Shown one piece after another: positions 13,277-22,008 of a stretch of DNA of 24,708 nt; the stretch's first letter is position 1; each line of letters begins with the position of its first letter. Under the pieces are notes generated by a model. It saw nothing but the letters and a program-made list of their open reading frames with translations, had not been told where the DNA came from and did not search any database. The translations under genes were made by a program, and so were the position numbers. This DNA is from CAJBIL01 sp044359525. Lineage in GTDB: Bacteria > Pseudomonadota > Gammaproteobacteria > Burkholderiales > Rhodocyclaceae. The stretch covers positions 1 to 24,708 of the forward strand of contig JBIKLY010000053.1 of the NCBI GenBank assembly GCA_044359525.1, written 5' to 3'.

Positions 13277-16200
13277 TCAGGATTGATTCGCCGCCCGCTG
13301 CAGAAACGCCAGCGCATCGGCTGCCGGTAGCGGGCGGCTGAACAGGAAGCCCTGGAACTCGTTGCAGTGGTGGGTGCGTAGCAGGTCGAGCTGGGTGTCG
13401 GTCTCGACGCCTTCGGCAATGACGTTGATGCCGAGGCTATGGGCCAGGGCGATGGTCGAAATGGCAATCGCCGCATCGTCGGCGTGACGTCCGATGTCGG
13501 TGACGAAGGAGCGGTCGATTTTCAGGTTGTCGATCGGGAAAAGTTTGAGATAGGCGAGCGATGAATAGCCTGTACCAAAATCGTCGATTGCCAGGGTGAC
13601 GCCCATTTCCTTGAGCCTCTCAAGAATCAGGCGCGCTTCTTCCGGCTCTTCCATGACCGCACTTTCGGTGATCTCGATTTCCAGGAGATGCGCCGGCAGC
13701 CCGGATTCGCTTAATGCACTGGCGACGATGTCGGGAAAATCCTGTTTGCGCAGCTGGCGTGCCGAGACGTTGATCGCCAGCCGCAGTGGCGGTATGCCAG
13801 TGTCGAGCCAGGCTTTAATCTGCAGGCAGGCGGTGCGCAGGACCCACTCGCCGATGGCGATGATCATGCCGGTATCTTCGGCGATCGGGATGAAGCGTGC
13901 CGGTGTCACGCTGCGCCCGTCGGCCGGGTTCCAGCGCAACAGTGCTTCAACGCCGACGACCTGGGTCACTTCCGTTGTCAGTTGCGGTTGATAGTGCAGC
14001 TCGAACTCCTTGCGCACCAGTGCATGGCGCAAACGGCTTTCGATGTCGAGGCGCTCGCTGGCGTTGCGGTTCATCTCCTCGGCGTAAAACTGGAAGTTGT
14101 TCCGGCCGAGCGCCTTGGCGTGATACATCGCCGTGTCGGCGTTGCGCATGATTGTGTCGGCGTCGGTGCCGTCGGTTGGGTAAACGCTGATGCCGATACT
14201 CGGGCTGGTGTGTAATTGCTGATTGTCGATAAGGATCGGTTCGCTCAGCGCCGCAACGATTTTGGCGGCGACGCCGGCGGCATCATTCGGACTGTTCATG
14301 TCGGGCAGGACGATCACGAATTCGTCGCCGCCGAGGCGTGCAACCGCATCCGATTCGCGCACGGCGGCAGTCAATCGCCTTGCCACCTCAATCAATAACT
14401 GGTCACCAACGTGGTGGCCGAGCGTGTCGTTGATGACTTTGAAACGATCAAGGTCGATGAACAGTACGGCGAGGTCCCAGTGGTGCCGTCGGGCGTCCAG
14501 GCAGGCCTGCTCAAGCCGGGATTCGAGCGAGAAGCGGTTGGGTAGTGCGGTCAGTGCGTCGTGATGGGCGAGATAGTGAATTCTCTCTTCGGCGCTCTTA
14601 CGCTCGGTAATGTCGGAGAAAATCGTCACGTAATGGGTCAGCTTGCCGCGCGGCGCATCGGTGACTTCGTTGATGGTCATCCATTTCGGGTAGGTTTCGC
14701 CGTTCTTGCGGCGGTCGGTAATCTCACCCGCCCAGTGGCCGTAGCGCTGCAGCGCTTCCCACATCTTGCGGTAGAAATCTGCATCATGAATGCCGGAAGC
14801 AAGGATACGCGGGTCTTTGCCAAGCACTTCTGCCGGTGTATAGCCGGTGATCAGGGCAAACGCAGCGTTGACCGAAACAATACGATTGTATTGATCGGTA
14901 ATCATGATCGCGTCGGGACTGTTGTCGAATACTTTCTCGGCCAGCAACAGGCGTTCGTCAGACTGTTTGCGCTTGGTGATGTCGATATTGGCGCCGACCA
15001 TGCGCATCGGCTTTTTATTGCCGTCGCGCTCGACGAGGATTTGCGCATTGAGGTAGCGGATCTGCCGGTTGGGCTGGATGATCCGGAAATCGATATCGAA
15101 GTGGTCGGATCCTCCTGCATGGCAGGCGTGCAGGGCCGCGTTGACCAGCGGCAGGTCGTCCGGATGCACCTGCTTCATCCAGTGCCGGTGTGCGTCGTCG
15201 TTAATCTGCGGGTCGATGCCGTAGAGCTCGAACATGCGGGCATCCCAGATCATCGTGTCGCCGGCCAGATTCCAGTCCCAGATGCCGATTGCGGCGGCCG
15301 AGGTGGCCAGGGTGAGTCGTTCGGAAATCATTTGTAATGCCAATTCGGCGCGTTTGCGTGCGGTGATGTCGGTGTAGGCGGTGACGAAGCCGCCATCCTG
15401 CAAGGGGGTGCCGCGGATCTCGATAATCGTGCCGTTTGGCCTTGCCCGTTCGAAATGGTGCGGAATCGGATCGCGTGCTTTGTCGATCAGGGCATCGGCC
15501 AGGGCTTCGGGGTCACCGAGGCCATATTCGCCGCGTTGTGCATTGAAGAGAACAATATCGCGCATGCACAGCGGTTTCTTTGTCATGAGCTCGGCAGGGA
15601 AATCAAGCAGCCGGCAGAACTCCTGATTGAAACCGACAAACCCGAGATTGCCATCGATCAGCGATACGCCACTGGGTATGTTTTCGATAATGGTGTTGAG
15701 CAGCGTATGTTGCCGTTGCAGCTCGGTTTCGGCCTGTTTGCGGTCGGTGATGTCGGTATAGGTGGTGATGAAGCCGGCGAGTTGGCCGTCAATATCGTAT
15801 GGCCGGCCCTGGATCAGGTTGGTTCGGCCGTTGCTCCTTGTGTGCTCAAAGCGGTGCGGCGCAAAGCCGAGTGCCAGATTGACGCGCTCACGCACCTGTT
15901 CCTCGGGGTCGCCCGGCCCGTATTCGCCGATTCGGGCGCGGTAGCGAACCAGATCCTCGAAAGCCACACCCGGTGTGACCAGTTCCGGCGGCAGGCCAAG
16001 CACGTCGATCAGGCTCGGATTCCACAATTGCAGGCGCAGTTTTTCATCAAACACACTGATTCCCATCGGCATGTTTTCAAGGACTGCCGTGAGCTGCACC
16101 GATTGCCTGCGTAATTGCTCCTCGATACGACGGTGCTCTGTTACATCCTGTGTCGTGCCGGCGATGGCGATCGGGTAGCCGGCGGCATCGCTCACGATGC

Positions 16201-17518
16201 GGCTGGTGTTTTCAAAGCAACGGGTTTCGCCTGAAGGCAGGATGACGCGATAGGGGATGTGGTAGCGCTTGCCTTGTGCCGCGCTTTCGGTGATGGTGCG
16301 GCGAACCATTTCACGGTCATCCGGGTGGATGCGCGCGTAGAAAAGATCAAGCGTTGGCGTCGTGCTGGCTAGGGGGAAGTCAAACAGCCGGTAGATTTCT
16401 TCCGACCACCACAACTTCTCGCTGTTGATTTCGCGTTCCCAACTGCCGATCCGGCCAATATCCTGGGCGGCGACCAGGCGATCGTGAGCGCGGGCCATTT
16501 CGCGCGCCGCCTTGCGTTCGTCCGCCTCTTGCTGCCAGCCGGCACGGCGTTGCAGCCGGGACAGGTAGAGCGTCATGCCAAGCGCTGCCAGCAGAGCAGC
16601 AGTGCTGATCGCAAGGAGGAAGTAGAAGCGGTCGAGTAGTGGCGCCCTGACTTCGCTCATGTCGATTTTGGCAACCATTGACCAGGAGGTCTCGGGGACC
16701 GGCCGGCTTACGGCCAGCACCTTGATGCCACGGTAGTCCTGGCCTTCCATGATCCGGGTTCCACCGCGTGCTGCGAGCGCTGCAGTCAAGGCTTCCTGGT
16801 CAGCCGGAAGAACCGGACGAAGCGCCGTGCCCTTGCGGTGACGAAGCTCGTTGAGATAAACAATGCTGTCGCCCTGCCGCTCGACGAGTAGTGTCTCGGC
16901 CGACTGGCTGGGTACGGGCCATGACTGGAGCAGGGGGAACAGGAAGCGCTGCGGGTCAATGCGAAAAACGACGAAGCCGAGCAGTCGCTGGTTGCCCAGG
17001 TTGTATAAGGGCGTCACCAGTTCCATGTAACTGCCGTTGCCTGCGAACTCATGCACGTTGCCAAAGGCCGGGGCGCGGCTGTCGGTCGCGTTGCGCAGGA
17101 GCTGGAGGGTCGGTTCAACGATCGGCAGCGAGTCCGGCGTGGCCGCCAGTATTTTCCCTTGCGGGTCGAGCAGGAGCGCCTCGCGGTAGTCGAAACGAAC
17201 GACATAGCTTTGTAGCCATTGCCTGATTTGCCCTTGTTGCTCGGCATCGAGTCCGAGGCGAAGCCAGTCAGCGACGGCAGCCCTGAGAAAAATGTTTTCG
17301 CGCAAGACGTAGGCGTCGCCAAGGCGCTCCTTGCGCCAGTTGCTGATCTGCTGGACTTTCAGGTCGGCAATCGTCGAGAGTTGTTGTTGCGCCTGTTCCT
17401 TGATCGTTTCCGTCTGGTCGCGATAGAAAAAATAATCTGCCGTGCCGATGCCCAGCATGAGCGCTGCAAAAACGACGTATAGCGTCGCCTGGGGCTTGCT
17501 TTTCGGGTGGATAGGCAT
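13277..17518 (-). CDS. Membrane sensor with five PAS, GGDEF and EAL domains
   Basis: The product has 1413 residues from the ATG at 17518, 13 nt after the thioredoxin-like gene; a longer frame to 17767 lies inside that gene. Membrane helices at about 12-32 and 298-320 enclose a 265-residue periplasmic sensor, probably Cache-like. Five PAS modules follow, near 348-470, 474-600, 604-725, 735-855 and 858-978. The second and third look like tandem copies of the PAS-7 type. The cyclase domain keeps GGDEF at 1063-1067 and an inhibitory RxxD site (RESD, 1054-1057). The phosphodiesterase domain keeps EAL at 1191-1193, DDFGTG at 1312-1317, Lys1333 and Glu1369. Both activities therefore look intact, so it may make or degrade cyclic-di-GMP depending on signal. 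The ligand is unknown. No ribosome site is obvious, so translation may be coupled to the upstream gene. Confidence 0.92.
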   Translation of the reverse strand: MPIHPKSKPQATLYVVFAALMLGIGTADYFFYRDQTETIKEQAQQQLSTIADLKVQQISNWRKERLGDAYVLRENIFLRAAVADWLRLGLDAEQQGQIRQWLQSYVVRFDYREALLLDPQGKILAATPDSLPIVEPTLQLLRNATDSRAPAFGNVHEFAGNGSYMELVTPLYNLGNQRLLGFVVFRIDPQRFLFPLLQSWPVPSQSAETLLVERQGDSIVYLNELRHRKGTALRPVLPADQEALTAALAARGGTRIMEGQDYRGIKVLAVSRPVPETSWSMVAKIDMSEVRAPLLDRFYFLLAISTAALLAALGMTLYLSRLQRRAGWQQEADERKAAREMARAHDRLVAAQDIGRIGSWEREINSEKLWWSEEIYRLFDFPLASTTPTLDLFYARIHPDDREMVRRTITESAAQGKRYHIPYRVILPSGETRCFENTSRIVSDAAGYPIAIAGTTQDVTEHRRIEEQLRRQSVQLTAVLENMPMGISVFDEKLRLQLWNPSLIDVLGLPPELVTPGVAFEDLVRYRARIGEYGPGDPEEQVRERVNLALGFAPHRFEHTRSNGRTNLIQGRPYDIDGQLAGFITTYTDITDRKQAETELQRQHTLLNTIIENIPSGVSLIDGNLGFVGFNQEFCRLLDFPAELMTKKPLCMRDIVLFNAQRGEYGLGDPEALADALIDKARDPIPHHFERARPNGTIIEIRGTPLQDGGFVTAYTDITARKRAELALQMISERLTLATSAAAIGIWDWNLAGDTMIWDARMFELYGIDPQINDDAHRHWMKQVHPDDLPLVNAALHACHAGGSDHFDIDFRIIQPNRQIRYLNAQILVERDGNKKPMRMVGANIDITKRKQSDERLLLAEKVFDNSPDAIMITDQYNRIVSVNAAFALITGYTPAEVLGKDPRILASGIHDADFYRKMWEALQRYGHWAGEITDRRKNGETYPKWMTINEVTDAPRGKLTHYVTIFSDITERKSAEERIHYLAHHDALTALPNRFSLESRLEQACLDARRHHWDLAVLFIDLDRFKVINDTLGHHVGDQLLIEVARRLTAAVRESDAVARLGGDEFVIVLPDMNSPNDAAGVAAKIVAALSEPILIDNQQLHTSPSIGISVYPTDGTDADTIMRNADTAMYHAKALGRNNFQFYAEEMNRNASERLDIESRLRHALVRKEFELHYQPQLTTEVTQVVGVEALLRWNPADGRSVTPARFIPIAEDTGMIIAIGEWVLRTACLQIKAWLDTGIPPLRLAINVSARQLRKQDFPDIVASALSESGLPAHLLEIEITESAVMEEPEEARLILERLKEMGVTLAIDDFGTGYSSLAYLKLFPIDNLKIDRSFVTDIGRHADDAAIAISTIALAHSLGINVIAEGVETDTQLDLLRTHHCNEFQGFLFSRPLPAADALAFLQRAANQS

Positions 17519-17531
17519 GATGACTGGCGGC

Positions 17532-18083
17532 TTAGTCCCGCCATTTGATCGAGCAGCCGATGCTGGCTGTCTGCTCGCGCGGACCCTGGCCACTCGCCGC
17601 AATTTCGCGCATCGCCTCGAACAGCTCGCGACGGACGTCGGGCGCAGCCGGTGCGCGCCCGCTGGCATCGAGGCGGCCACGATACTGCAATTCCAGCTGG
17701 CTGTTGAAGCCGAAAAAATCCGGCGTGCATACGGCGCCATAGGCCTGCGCCACTTCCTGCGATGCATCGTGCAGATAGGGGAAAGGGAATTGAAGTTCGC
17801 CGGCCAGGCGTCGCATGTTGTCGAAGGAGTCTTCGGGGTATTCGACGGCGTCGTTGCTCATGATGGCGGCGACGCCGATGCCGAGGGTCTGCAACGCTCG
17901 TGCGTCGCGACAAATGCGGTCGATAACCGCCTTGACGAAGGGGCAGTGGTTACAGATGAACATCAGCAACAGCCCGTTCGGCCCGCGTACGGAGGCCAGC
18001 GACTGCGGCTTGCCGGCCGTGTCGCTGAGCGTGAAATCAACGGCCTTCCAGCCGAAATCGCAGAGGGGTGTCTCAATTGCCAT
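17532..18083 (-). CDS. Thioredoxin-fold protein with CNHC motif
   Basis: The 183-residue protein belongs to the AhpC/TSA-like redoxin group. It shows FTLSDTAGKPQSL, then the strand LLLMFICNHCPFV with the Cys44-Asn-His-Cys47-Pro active-site pair, DDSFDNM-type acidic loop and FPFPYLHD, and a late cis-proline region VCTPDFFGF. Members are annotated as thioredoxin family proteins or redoxins of unknown partner. There is no signal peptide, so it probably acts in the cytoplasm. The ATG at 18083 (MAIETPLCDFG) is preferred over one at 18140, which would extend into the palindromic repeat side with no match. It is the first gene of a pair with the PAS-GGDEF-EAL gene, 13 nt apart, but I know of no functional link. 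Confidence 0.85.
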   Translation of the reverse strand: MAIETPLCDFGWKAVDFTLSDTAGKPQSLASVRGPNGLLLMFICNHCPFVKAVIDRICRDARALQTLGIGVAAIMSNDAVEYPEDSFDNMRRLAGELQFPFPYLHDASQEVAQAYGAVCTPDFFGFNSQLELQYRGRLDASGRAPAAPDVRRELFEAMREIAASGQGPREQTASIGCSIKWRD

Positions 18084-18149
18084 GATTATTCGCCATGATG
18101 GGTAGGCCTCCAATGGATGCGGCAGGCAGGGCGATTGCACTTGATTTTA

Positions 18150-18275
18150 GAACCTACCGCAGAGGCGCAGAGGTTCGCAGAGGTAACGCAGAGAAGAGCG
18201 AAAACATCGAGGATTCTTGTTTTTCTCTGCGTTGCCTCTGCGTCTCTGCGTCTCTGCGCCTCTGCGGTAAGGTTC
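18150..18275. repeat. Long imperfect palindrome built of CTCTGCGN units
   Basis: The left arm (18150-18195) and right arm (18223-18275) are inverted copies. Both arms share the outer stretch that pairs GAACC, then TACCGCAGAGG and CGCAGAG, and the inner stretch AACGCAGAGAA. The right arm has one extra 8-nt unit: it reads CCTCTGCG, TCTCTGCG, TCTCTGCG, CCTCTGCG in tandem. The loop is about 27 nt. It lies between the divergent thioredoxin-like gene and rsmE, and has the same architecture as the palindrome at 13184 with different units. Confidence 0.88.
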
Positions 18276-18331
18276 GAAGTTTAAATGCGATGACCCTGGT
18301 GCAGCAGGCGACGACAAGACAGTGATGACCC

Positions 18332-18337
18332 TATAAT
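18332..18337 (+). promoter_or_regulatory. Consensus -10 box (TATAAT) for rsmE
   Basis: A perfect TATAAT ends 6 nt before the rsmE ATG at 18344, so transcription would begin at or next to the start codon. No Shine-Dalgarno sequence is present between them, which fits a leaderless message. The -35 region is poor. Confidence 0.5.
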
Positions 18338-18343
18338 ATCATC

Positions 18344-19117
18344 ATGAATGCTCCCCGATTTTACTGCCCGATACCGCTTGCCGAGGGGCTGCGTCTTGAT
18401 CTTCCCGAAGGCGCTGCAAGGCATGCGGTGAAGGCTTTGCGCCTGCGTATCGGCGATTCGCTGACGCTGTTCGACGGGGTGGCCGGTGAGCATGCGGCGC
18501 GGATAACCGGCATTGAGCGCGAGCGGGTTGCCGTCGAGGTGCTGGCGTGGCGCGACCGTGAATGTGAATCGCCGCTTTCGGTGACGCTGGTGCAGGCATT
18601 GCAGGCGGGTGAAAAAATGGATCTGACGGTGCAAAAGGCCGTCGAACTGGGCGTCGCGCGCATCGTTCCGCTCATCTCGCGGCGCAGCGTGGTGCGCCTC
18701 GACGGCGAGCGCGCCTTGCGTCGGGTCGAACACTGGCGCGGCGTGGTGGCGTCGGCCTGCGAGCAGAGCGGGCGCAACCGGGTGCCTGAGGTGGCTGCGC
18801 TGGAAGGCATGGAGCGCTGGCTGGCCAAACCACCGGTAGCGGGCGTTCGGCGCCTGATGCTGGCGCCGGGTGCGCAGCATACGCTGGCCAGCTTGCCGCT
18901 ACCGTCACCGGGCGAGCGTATCGAGTTGCTGATCGGCGCCGAGGGCGGGCTGGCGCCGGAGGAAATGCAGGCGGCCGCAGTGGCCGGTTTTGTCGGAATT
19001 CGTCTCGGGCCGCGCATCCTGCGTACCGAGACGGCGGGTCTGGCTGCACTGGCGGCAATGCAGTGTTTATGGGGCGACTTCAGAGAGGAATCGGAAATGA
19101 AAGCGGATCATGTTTGA
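18344..19117 (+). CDS. rsmE: 16S rRNA (uracil1498-N3)-methyltransferase
   Basis: RsmE methylates N3 of U1498 in 16S rRNA of the assembled 30S subunit, using S-adenosylmethionine. The 257-residue product is close to the 243-residue E. coli enzyme. It has the N-terminal PUA-like part (residues 1-70, HAVKALRLRIGD), KMDLTVQKAVELGV at 91-104, CEQSGRNRVP, and the SPOUT knot motifs IGAEGG at 197-202 and LGPRILRTETA at 221-231. The ATG at 18344 is the family start. Its last 8 nt overlap the start of the polyphosphate:AMP phosphotransferase gene, so the two are probably translated in a coupled way. Confidence 0.95.
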   Translation: MNAPRFYCPIPLAEGLRLDLPEGAARHAVKALRLRIGDSLTLFDGVAGEHAARITGIERERVAVEVLAWRDRECESPLSVTLVQALQAGEKMDLTVQKAVELGVARIVPLISRRSVVRLDGERALRRVEHWRGVVASACEQSGRNRVPEVAALEGMERWLAKPPVAGVRRLMLAPGAQHTLASLPLPSPGERIELLIGAEGGLAPEEMQAAAVAGFVGIRLGPRILRTETAGLAALAAMQCLWGDFREESEMKADHV

Positions 19118-20618
19118 ATCGGCAGAACTCGGGCACACGATCGACAAGGAAACGTTCCGCGAGGAGGTCCCCAAGCTGCGCGCGGCCCTGCTCGACGCAC
19201 AGTTCGAGCTGCGCGAAAACGGCAAGTTCCCGGTCGTCATCCTGATCAGCGGCGTCGATGGCTCGGGCAAGGGCGAAACGATCAACGTGCTCTACGAATG
19301 GATGGATCCGCGCTATCTGTCGACCCTCGCCTTTTCGGCACCGAGTGACGAAGAGGTCGAGCGCCCGTACATGTGGCGCTACTGGCGCGCCCTGCCACCG
19401 AAAGGGCGGACCGGTGTGTTTGCCGGCTCGTGGTATTCGGATCCGATCCGCGACCGTATCCTCGGCCAGCTGAACAAAGGTGATCTTGATCAGCGCATGG
19501 ACCAGATCAACCGTTTCGAGGCGATGCTGGTCAATGAAGGCGCACTGGTCCTCAAGTTCTGGTTCCACCTCTCGAAGGACGGCCAGCGCACGCGCCTCAA
19601 GGCGATGGAGAAAGACCCGCTGACTGCCTGGCGGGTGACCAAGGCGAGCTGGGATCGCCTGAAAACCTACGACAAGCTGCAGGATGCCGCCGGCCACGTC
19701 CTGCGCATGACCAATACGCCGTGGGCGCCGTGGATCGTTGTCGAAGGAACCGACGACCGCTATCGCTCGCTGACGGTTGGCAAGGTCGTGCTCGACGCGC
19801 TGCAGAAGCGCCTGGCCGACCCGCGCGATCAGAATTTTCCGGTGGCACCGCCACTGGCGCCGAAGATCGACCAGCTCGACGTGCTGACTACGCTCGATTT
19901 GACACAAAAACTCGAGCACAAAGCTTACGAGACGCAGCTCGCCAAATGGCAGGGCCGGCTGTCGGCGTTGGTGCGTCATCCGGAATTCAAAAAGCGTTCA
20001 TTGATCATCGCCTTTGAAGGCTCCGACGCAGCCGGCAAGGGCGGCAGCATCCGGCGCATCACGGCGGCTATGGACGCCCGCCAGTACCAGATCATCCCGG
20101 TCGCCGCGCCAACTGAAGAGGAGCGCGCGCAGCCCTACCTGTGGCGCTTCTGGCGGCATATGCCGCGCACCGGGCGGGTGGCGATTTTCGATCGCACCTG
20201 GTACGGTCGCGTGCTCGTCGAGCGCGTCGAGGGCTATTGCACCGAGGCCGACTGGCTACGGGCCTACACCGAGATCAACGACTTTGAGCACGAGCTGGAG
20301 GAAGCCGGCGCCCTCGTCATCAAGTTCTGGCTGCAGATCAGCGACAAGGAGCAGCTGCGGCGCTTCAAGGAGCGCGAAAAAATCGAGTTCAAGCGCTTCA
20401 AGATCACCGAGGATGACTGGCGCAACCGTGAGAAGGGTGAGGCCTATCACACGGCGGTATGCGACATGATCGACCGCACCAGTACCGGGCAGGCGCCGTG
20501 GACCATCGTCGAGGCCAACGACAAGAGCTTCGCACGCGTGAAAATTCTGCAGACGATCTGCCAACGACTTGAAAAAGCCCTGAAAACCGAGAAGGCCAAG
20601 GGAAAAGAAAAGGATTGA
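19110..20618 (+). CDS. pap: Polyphosphate:AMP phosphotransferase (two PPK2 domains)
   Basis: This 502-residue protein has two fused PPK2 domains, the class II arrangement that moves phosphate from polyphosphate to AMP, giving ADP. The N-terminal half has a P-loop GVDGSGK at 48-54 and the C-terminal half GSDAAGK at 304-310. The Walker B region differs: the C-terminal half has IFDRTWYGR with Asp361 and Arg362, while the N-terminal half has VFAGSWYSD, where Ala105 and Gly106 replace both residues. The N-terminal domain is therefore probably inactive or structural, as reported for this class. The start at 19110 overlaps the rsmE stop by 8 nt, and argA begins 7 nt after its stop. Single-domain PPK2 enzymes use ADP instead, but the fused layout supports AMP. 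It fits an organism that stores polyphosphate. Confidence 0.92.
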   Translation: MFESAELGHTIDKETFREEVPKLRAALLDAQFELRENGKFPVVILISGVDGSGKGETINVLYEWMDPRYLSTLAFSAPSDEEVERPYMWRYWRALPPKGRTGVFAGSWYSDPIRDRILGQLNKGDLDQRMDQINRFEAMLVNEGALVLKFWFHLSKDGQRTRLKAMEKDPLTAWRVTKASWDRLKTYDKLQDAAGHVLRMTNTPWAPWIVVEGTDDRYRSLTVGKVVLDALQKRLADPRDQNFPVAPPLAPKIDQLDVLTTLDLTQKLEHKAYETQLAKWQGRLSALVRHPEFKKRSLIIAFEGSDAAGKGGSIRRITAAMDARQYQIIPVAAPTEEERAQPYLWRFWRHMPRTGRVAIFDRTWYGRVLVERVEGYCTEADWLRAYTEINDFEHELEEAGALVIKFWLQISDKEQLRRFKEREKIEFKRFKITEDDWRNREKGEAYHTAVCDMIDRTSTGQAPWTIVEANDKSFARVKILQTICQRLEKALKTEKAKGKEKD

Positions 20619-20625
20619 TCCGGCC

Positions 20626-21945
20626 ATGACAGAAGCCTTTAGTTCGTCACATTTCGTCGCCTTGTTCCGTTCGGTCGCGCCTTACGTCAATCTTTTTCGT
20701 GGCAAGACCTTTGTTATCGCTTTCGGCGGCAAGGCGATTTCCGGCCCGCTGGCGCGCACGCTGGCTTACGACGTCAATCTGCTGGCGGCCCTCGGCGTGC
20801 GTCTGGTTCTGGTGCACGGCGCACGGCCGCAGATCGAGGAGGAGCTGCTGGAAAAGGGCCTGGAGTCGGTCTATCACGGGCGTTATCGGGTGACCGATGC
20901 AGCGACGCTCGATTGCGTGATTGACGCCGTTGGCAGCGTCTATCTCGAAATCGACGCGCTGCTCTCGCAGGGCTTGCCCGATACGCCGATGGCCAACAGC
21001 ACGATCCGCGTGGTGGCCGGCAACTTCATCACGGCCAAGCCGGTCGGCGTACTCGACGGCGTCGACATGCAGTACGCCGGGCATGTGCGCAAGATCGATG
21101 CCGAGGGCGTTCGCGCCCAGTTGGGAATCGGTAATATCGTCATTTTGTCGTGCATCGGGTCGAGCCCGACCGGCGAGATTTTCAATCTGGCAATGGAGGA
21201 GGTCGCCGAGTCGGCGGCCATCGCGATCGGTGCCGACAAGCTGATTTTCCTCACCGACAGCCACGGCGCCACCGACATCGACGGTACCCTGCTCGACGAG
21301 CTGACTGCCGATGCCGCCGAACGCCTGATGACGATCGGCGAGTGGTTGTCGCCCGACCTCAAGCGCTACCTGCCCTGTGCCGTGCGTGCCAGCCGCGCCG
21401 GCGTCGGCCGGGTGCACCTGATCGGCTACGACGAAGACGGCACCTTGCTGCGCGAGCTGTTTTCGCGCGACGGGGTGGGTACCATCATCACGCGGGAGTC
21501 GCTGGAGAAGCTGCGCGACGCGCGCCCCGACGACATCAGCGGCCTCGTCGCCCTGATCGAGCCGCTCGAGGAGGAGGGCGCCCTGGTGCGCCGTTCGCGC
21601 GAGTTGCTCGAACGCGAGATCACGCGTTTCTCGGTGGTCGAGCACGATGGCCTGATCGTCGGTTGCGCGGCGCTCTACCCCTATGGCGAGGATCAGGCCG
21701 AGCTGGCCTGCATGGCGGTGCATCCGCACTATCGGCGTTGGGGCTATGGCGAGCAGCTGATGAAGCGCATCGAAACACGCGCCCGTTCGGCCGGCATCAA
21801 GCGTCTGTTCGTGCTCACCACCGTCACTTCGCACTGGTTCAAGGAACGCGGCTTTGCCGAACGCCCGATCGAGGAATTGCCCGCGGAGAAGCGTTTGATG
21901 TACAACCTGCAGCGTCGTTCGAAAGTGCTGGTCAAGCCGCTGTAG
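20626..21945 (+). CDS. argA: Amino-acid N-acetyltransferase (N-acetylglutamate synthase)
   Basis: ArgA acetylates glutamate with acetyl-CoA, the first step of arginine synthesis. The 439-residue product matches the classical fused form of about 440 residues. The N-terminal amino-acid-kinase-like domain (about 1-290) has VIAFGGKAISG, LVLVHGARPQIEEEL and ILSCIGSSPTGEIFNLAMEE with key Gly and Glu residues, and it normally binds arginine for feedback inhibition. The C-terminal GNAT domain (about 295-439) has LACMAVHPHYRRWGYGEQL, the acetyl-CoA loop RRWGYG. It starts 7 nt after the pap stop on the same strand, so the two probably share a transcript. There is no other arginine gene here. A 395-residue open frame on the opposite strand is a high-GC shadow. 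Confidence 0.96.
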   Translation: MTEAFSSSHFVALFRSVAPYVNLFRGKTFVIAFGGKAISGPLARTLAYDVNLLAALGVRLVLVHGARPQIEEELLEKGLESVYHGRYRVTDAATLDCVIDAVGSVYLEIDALLSQGLPDTPMANSTIRVVAGNFITAKPVGVLDGVDMQYAGHVRKIDAEGVRAQLGIGNIVILSCIGSSPTGEIFNLAMEEVAESAAIAIGADKLIFLTDSHGATDIDGTLLDELTADAAERLMTIGEWLSPDLKRYLPCAVRASRAGVGRVHLIGYDEDGTLLRELFSRDGVGTIITRESLEKLRDARPDDISGLVALIEPLEEEGALVRRSRELLEREITRFSVVEHDGLIVGCAALYPYGEDQAELACMAVHPHYRRWGYGEQLMKRIETRARSAGIKRLFVLTTVTSHWFKERGFAERPIEELPAEKRLMYNLQRRSKVLVKPL

Positions 21946-21967
21946 TTACCAGCAGTGTGCTGCGCGT

Positions 21968-21973
21968 TATAAT
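21968..21973 (+). promoter_or_regulatory. Consensus -10 box (TATAAT) for yggX
   Basis: TATAAT lies 35 nt upstream of the yggX ATG, with a weak TTACCA 16 nt before it as a possible -35 box. GGAG lies 8 nt before the ATG. It gives yggX its own promoter, separate from argA, whose stop is 22 nt upstream. Confidence 0.6.
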
Positions 21974-22008
21974 CGCGGCGTTGTTTTACAGATTATGGAG
22001 TCAATGTC

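Noticed and set aside
19080..19979. 299-residue open frame antisense to pap and the end of rsmE
   Set aside because: It is a reverse shadow of two well-supported genes with no recognisable motif or ribosome site.
20647..21834. 395-residue open frame on the strand opposite argA
   Set aside because: It lies wholly antisense to a clear argA, has a His/Gln/Arg/Asp-rich composition typical of high-GC shadow frames, and shows no domain.
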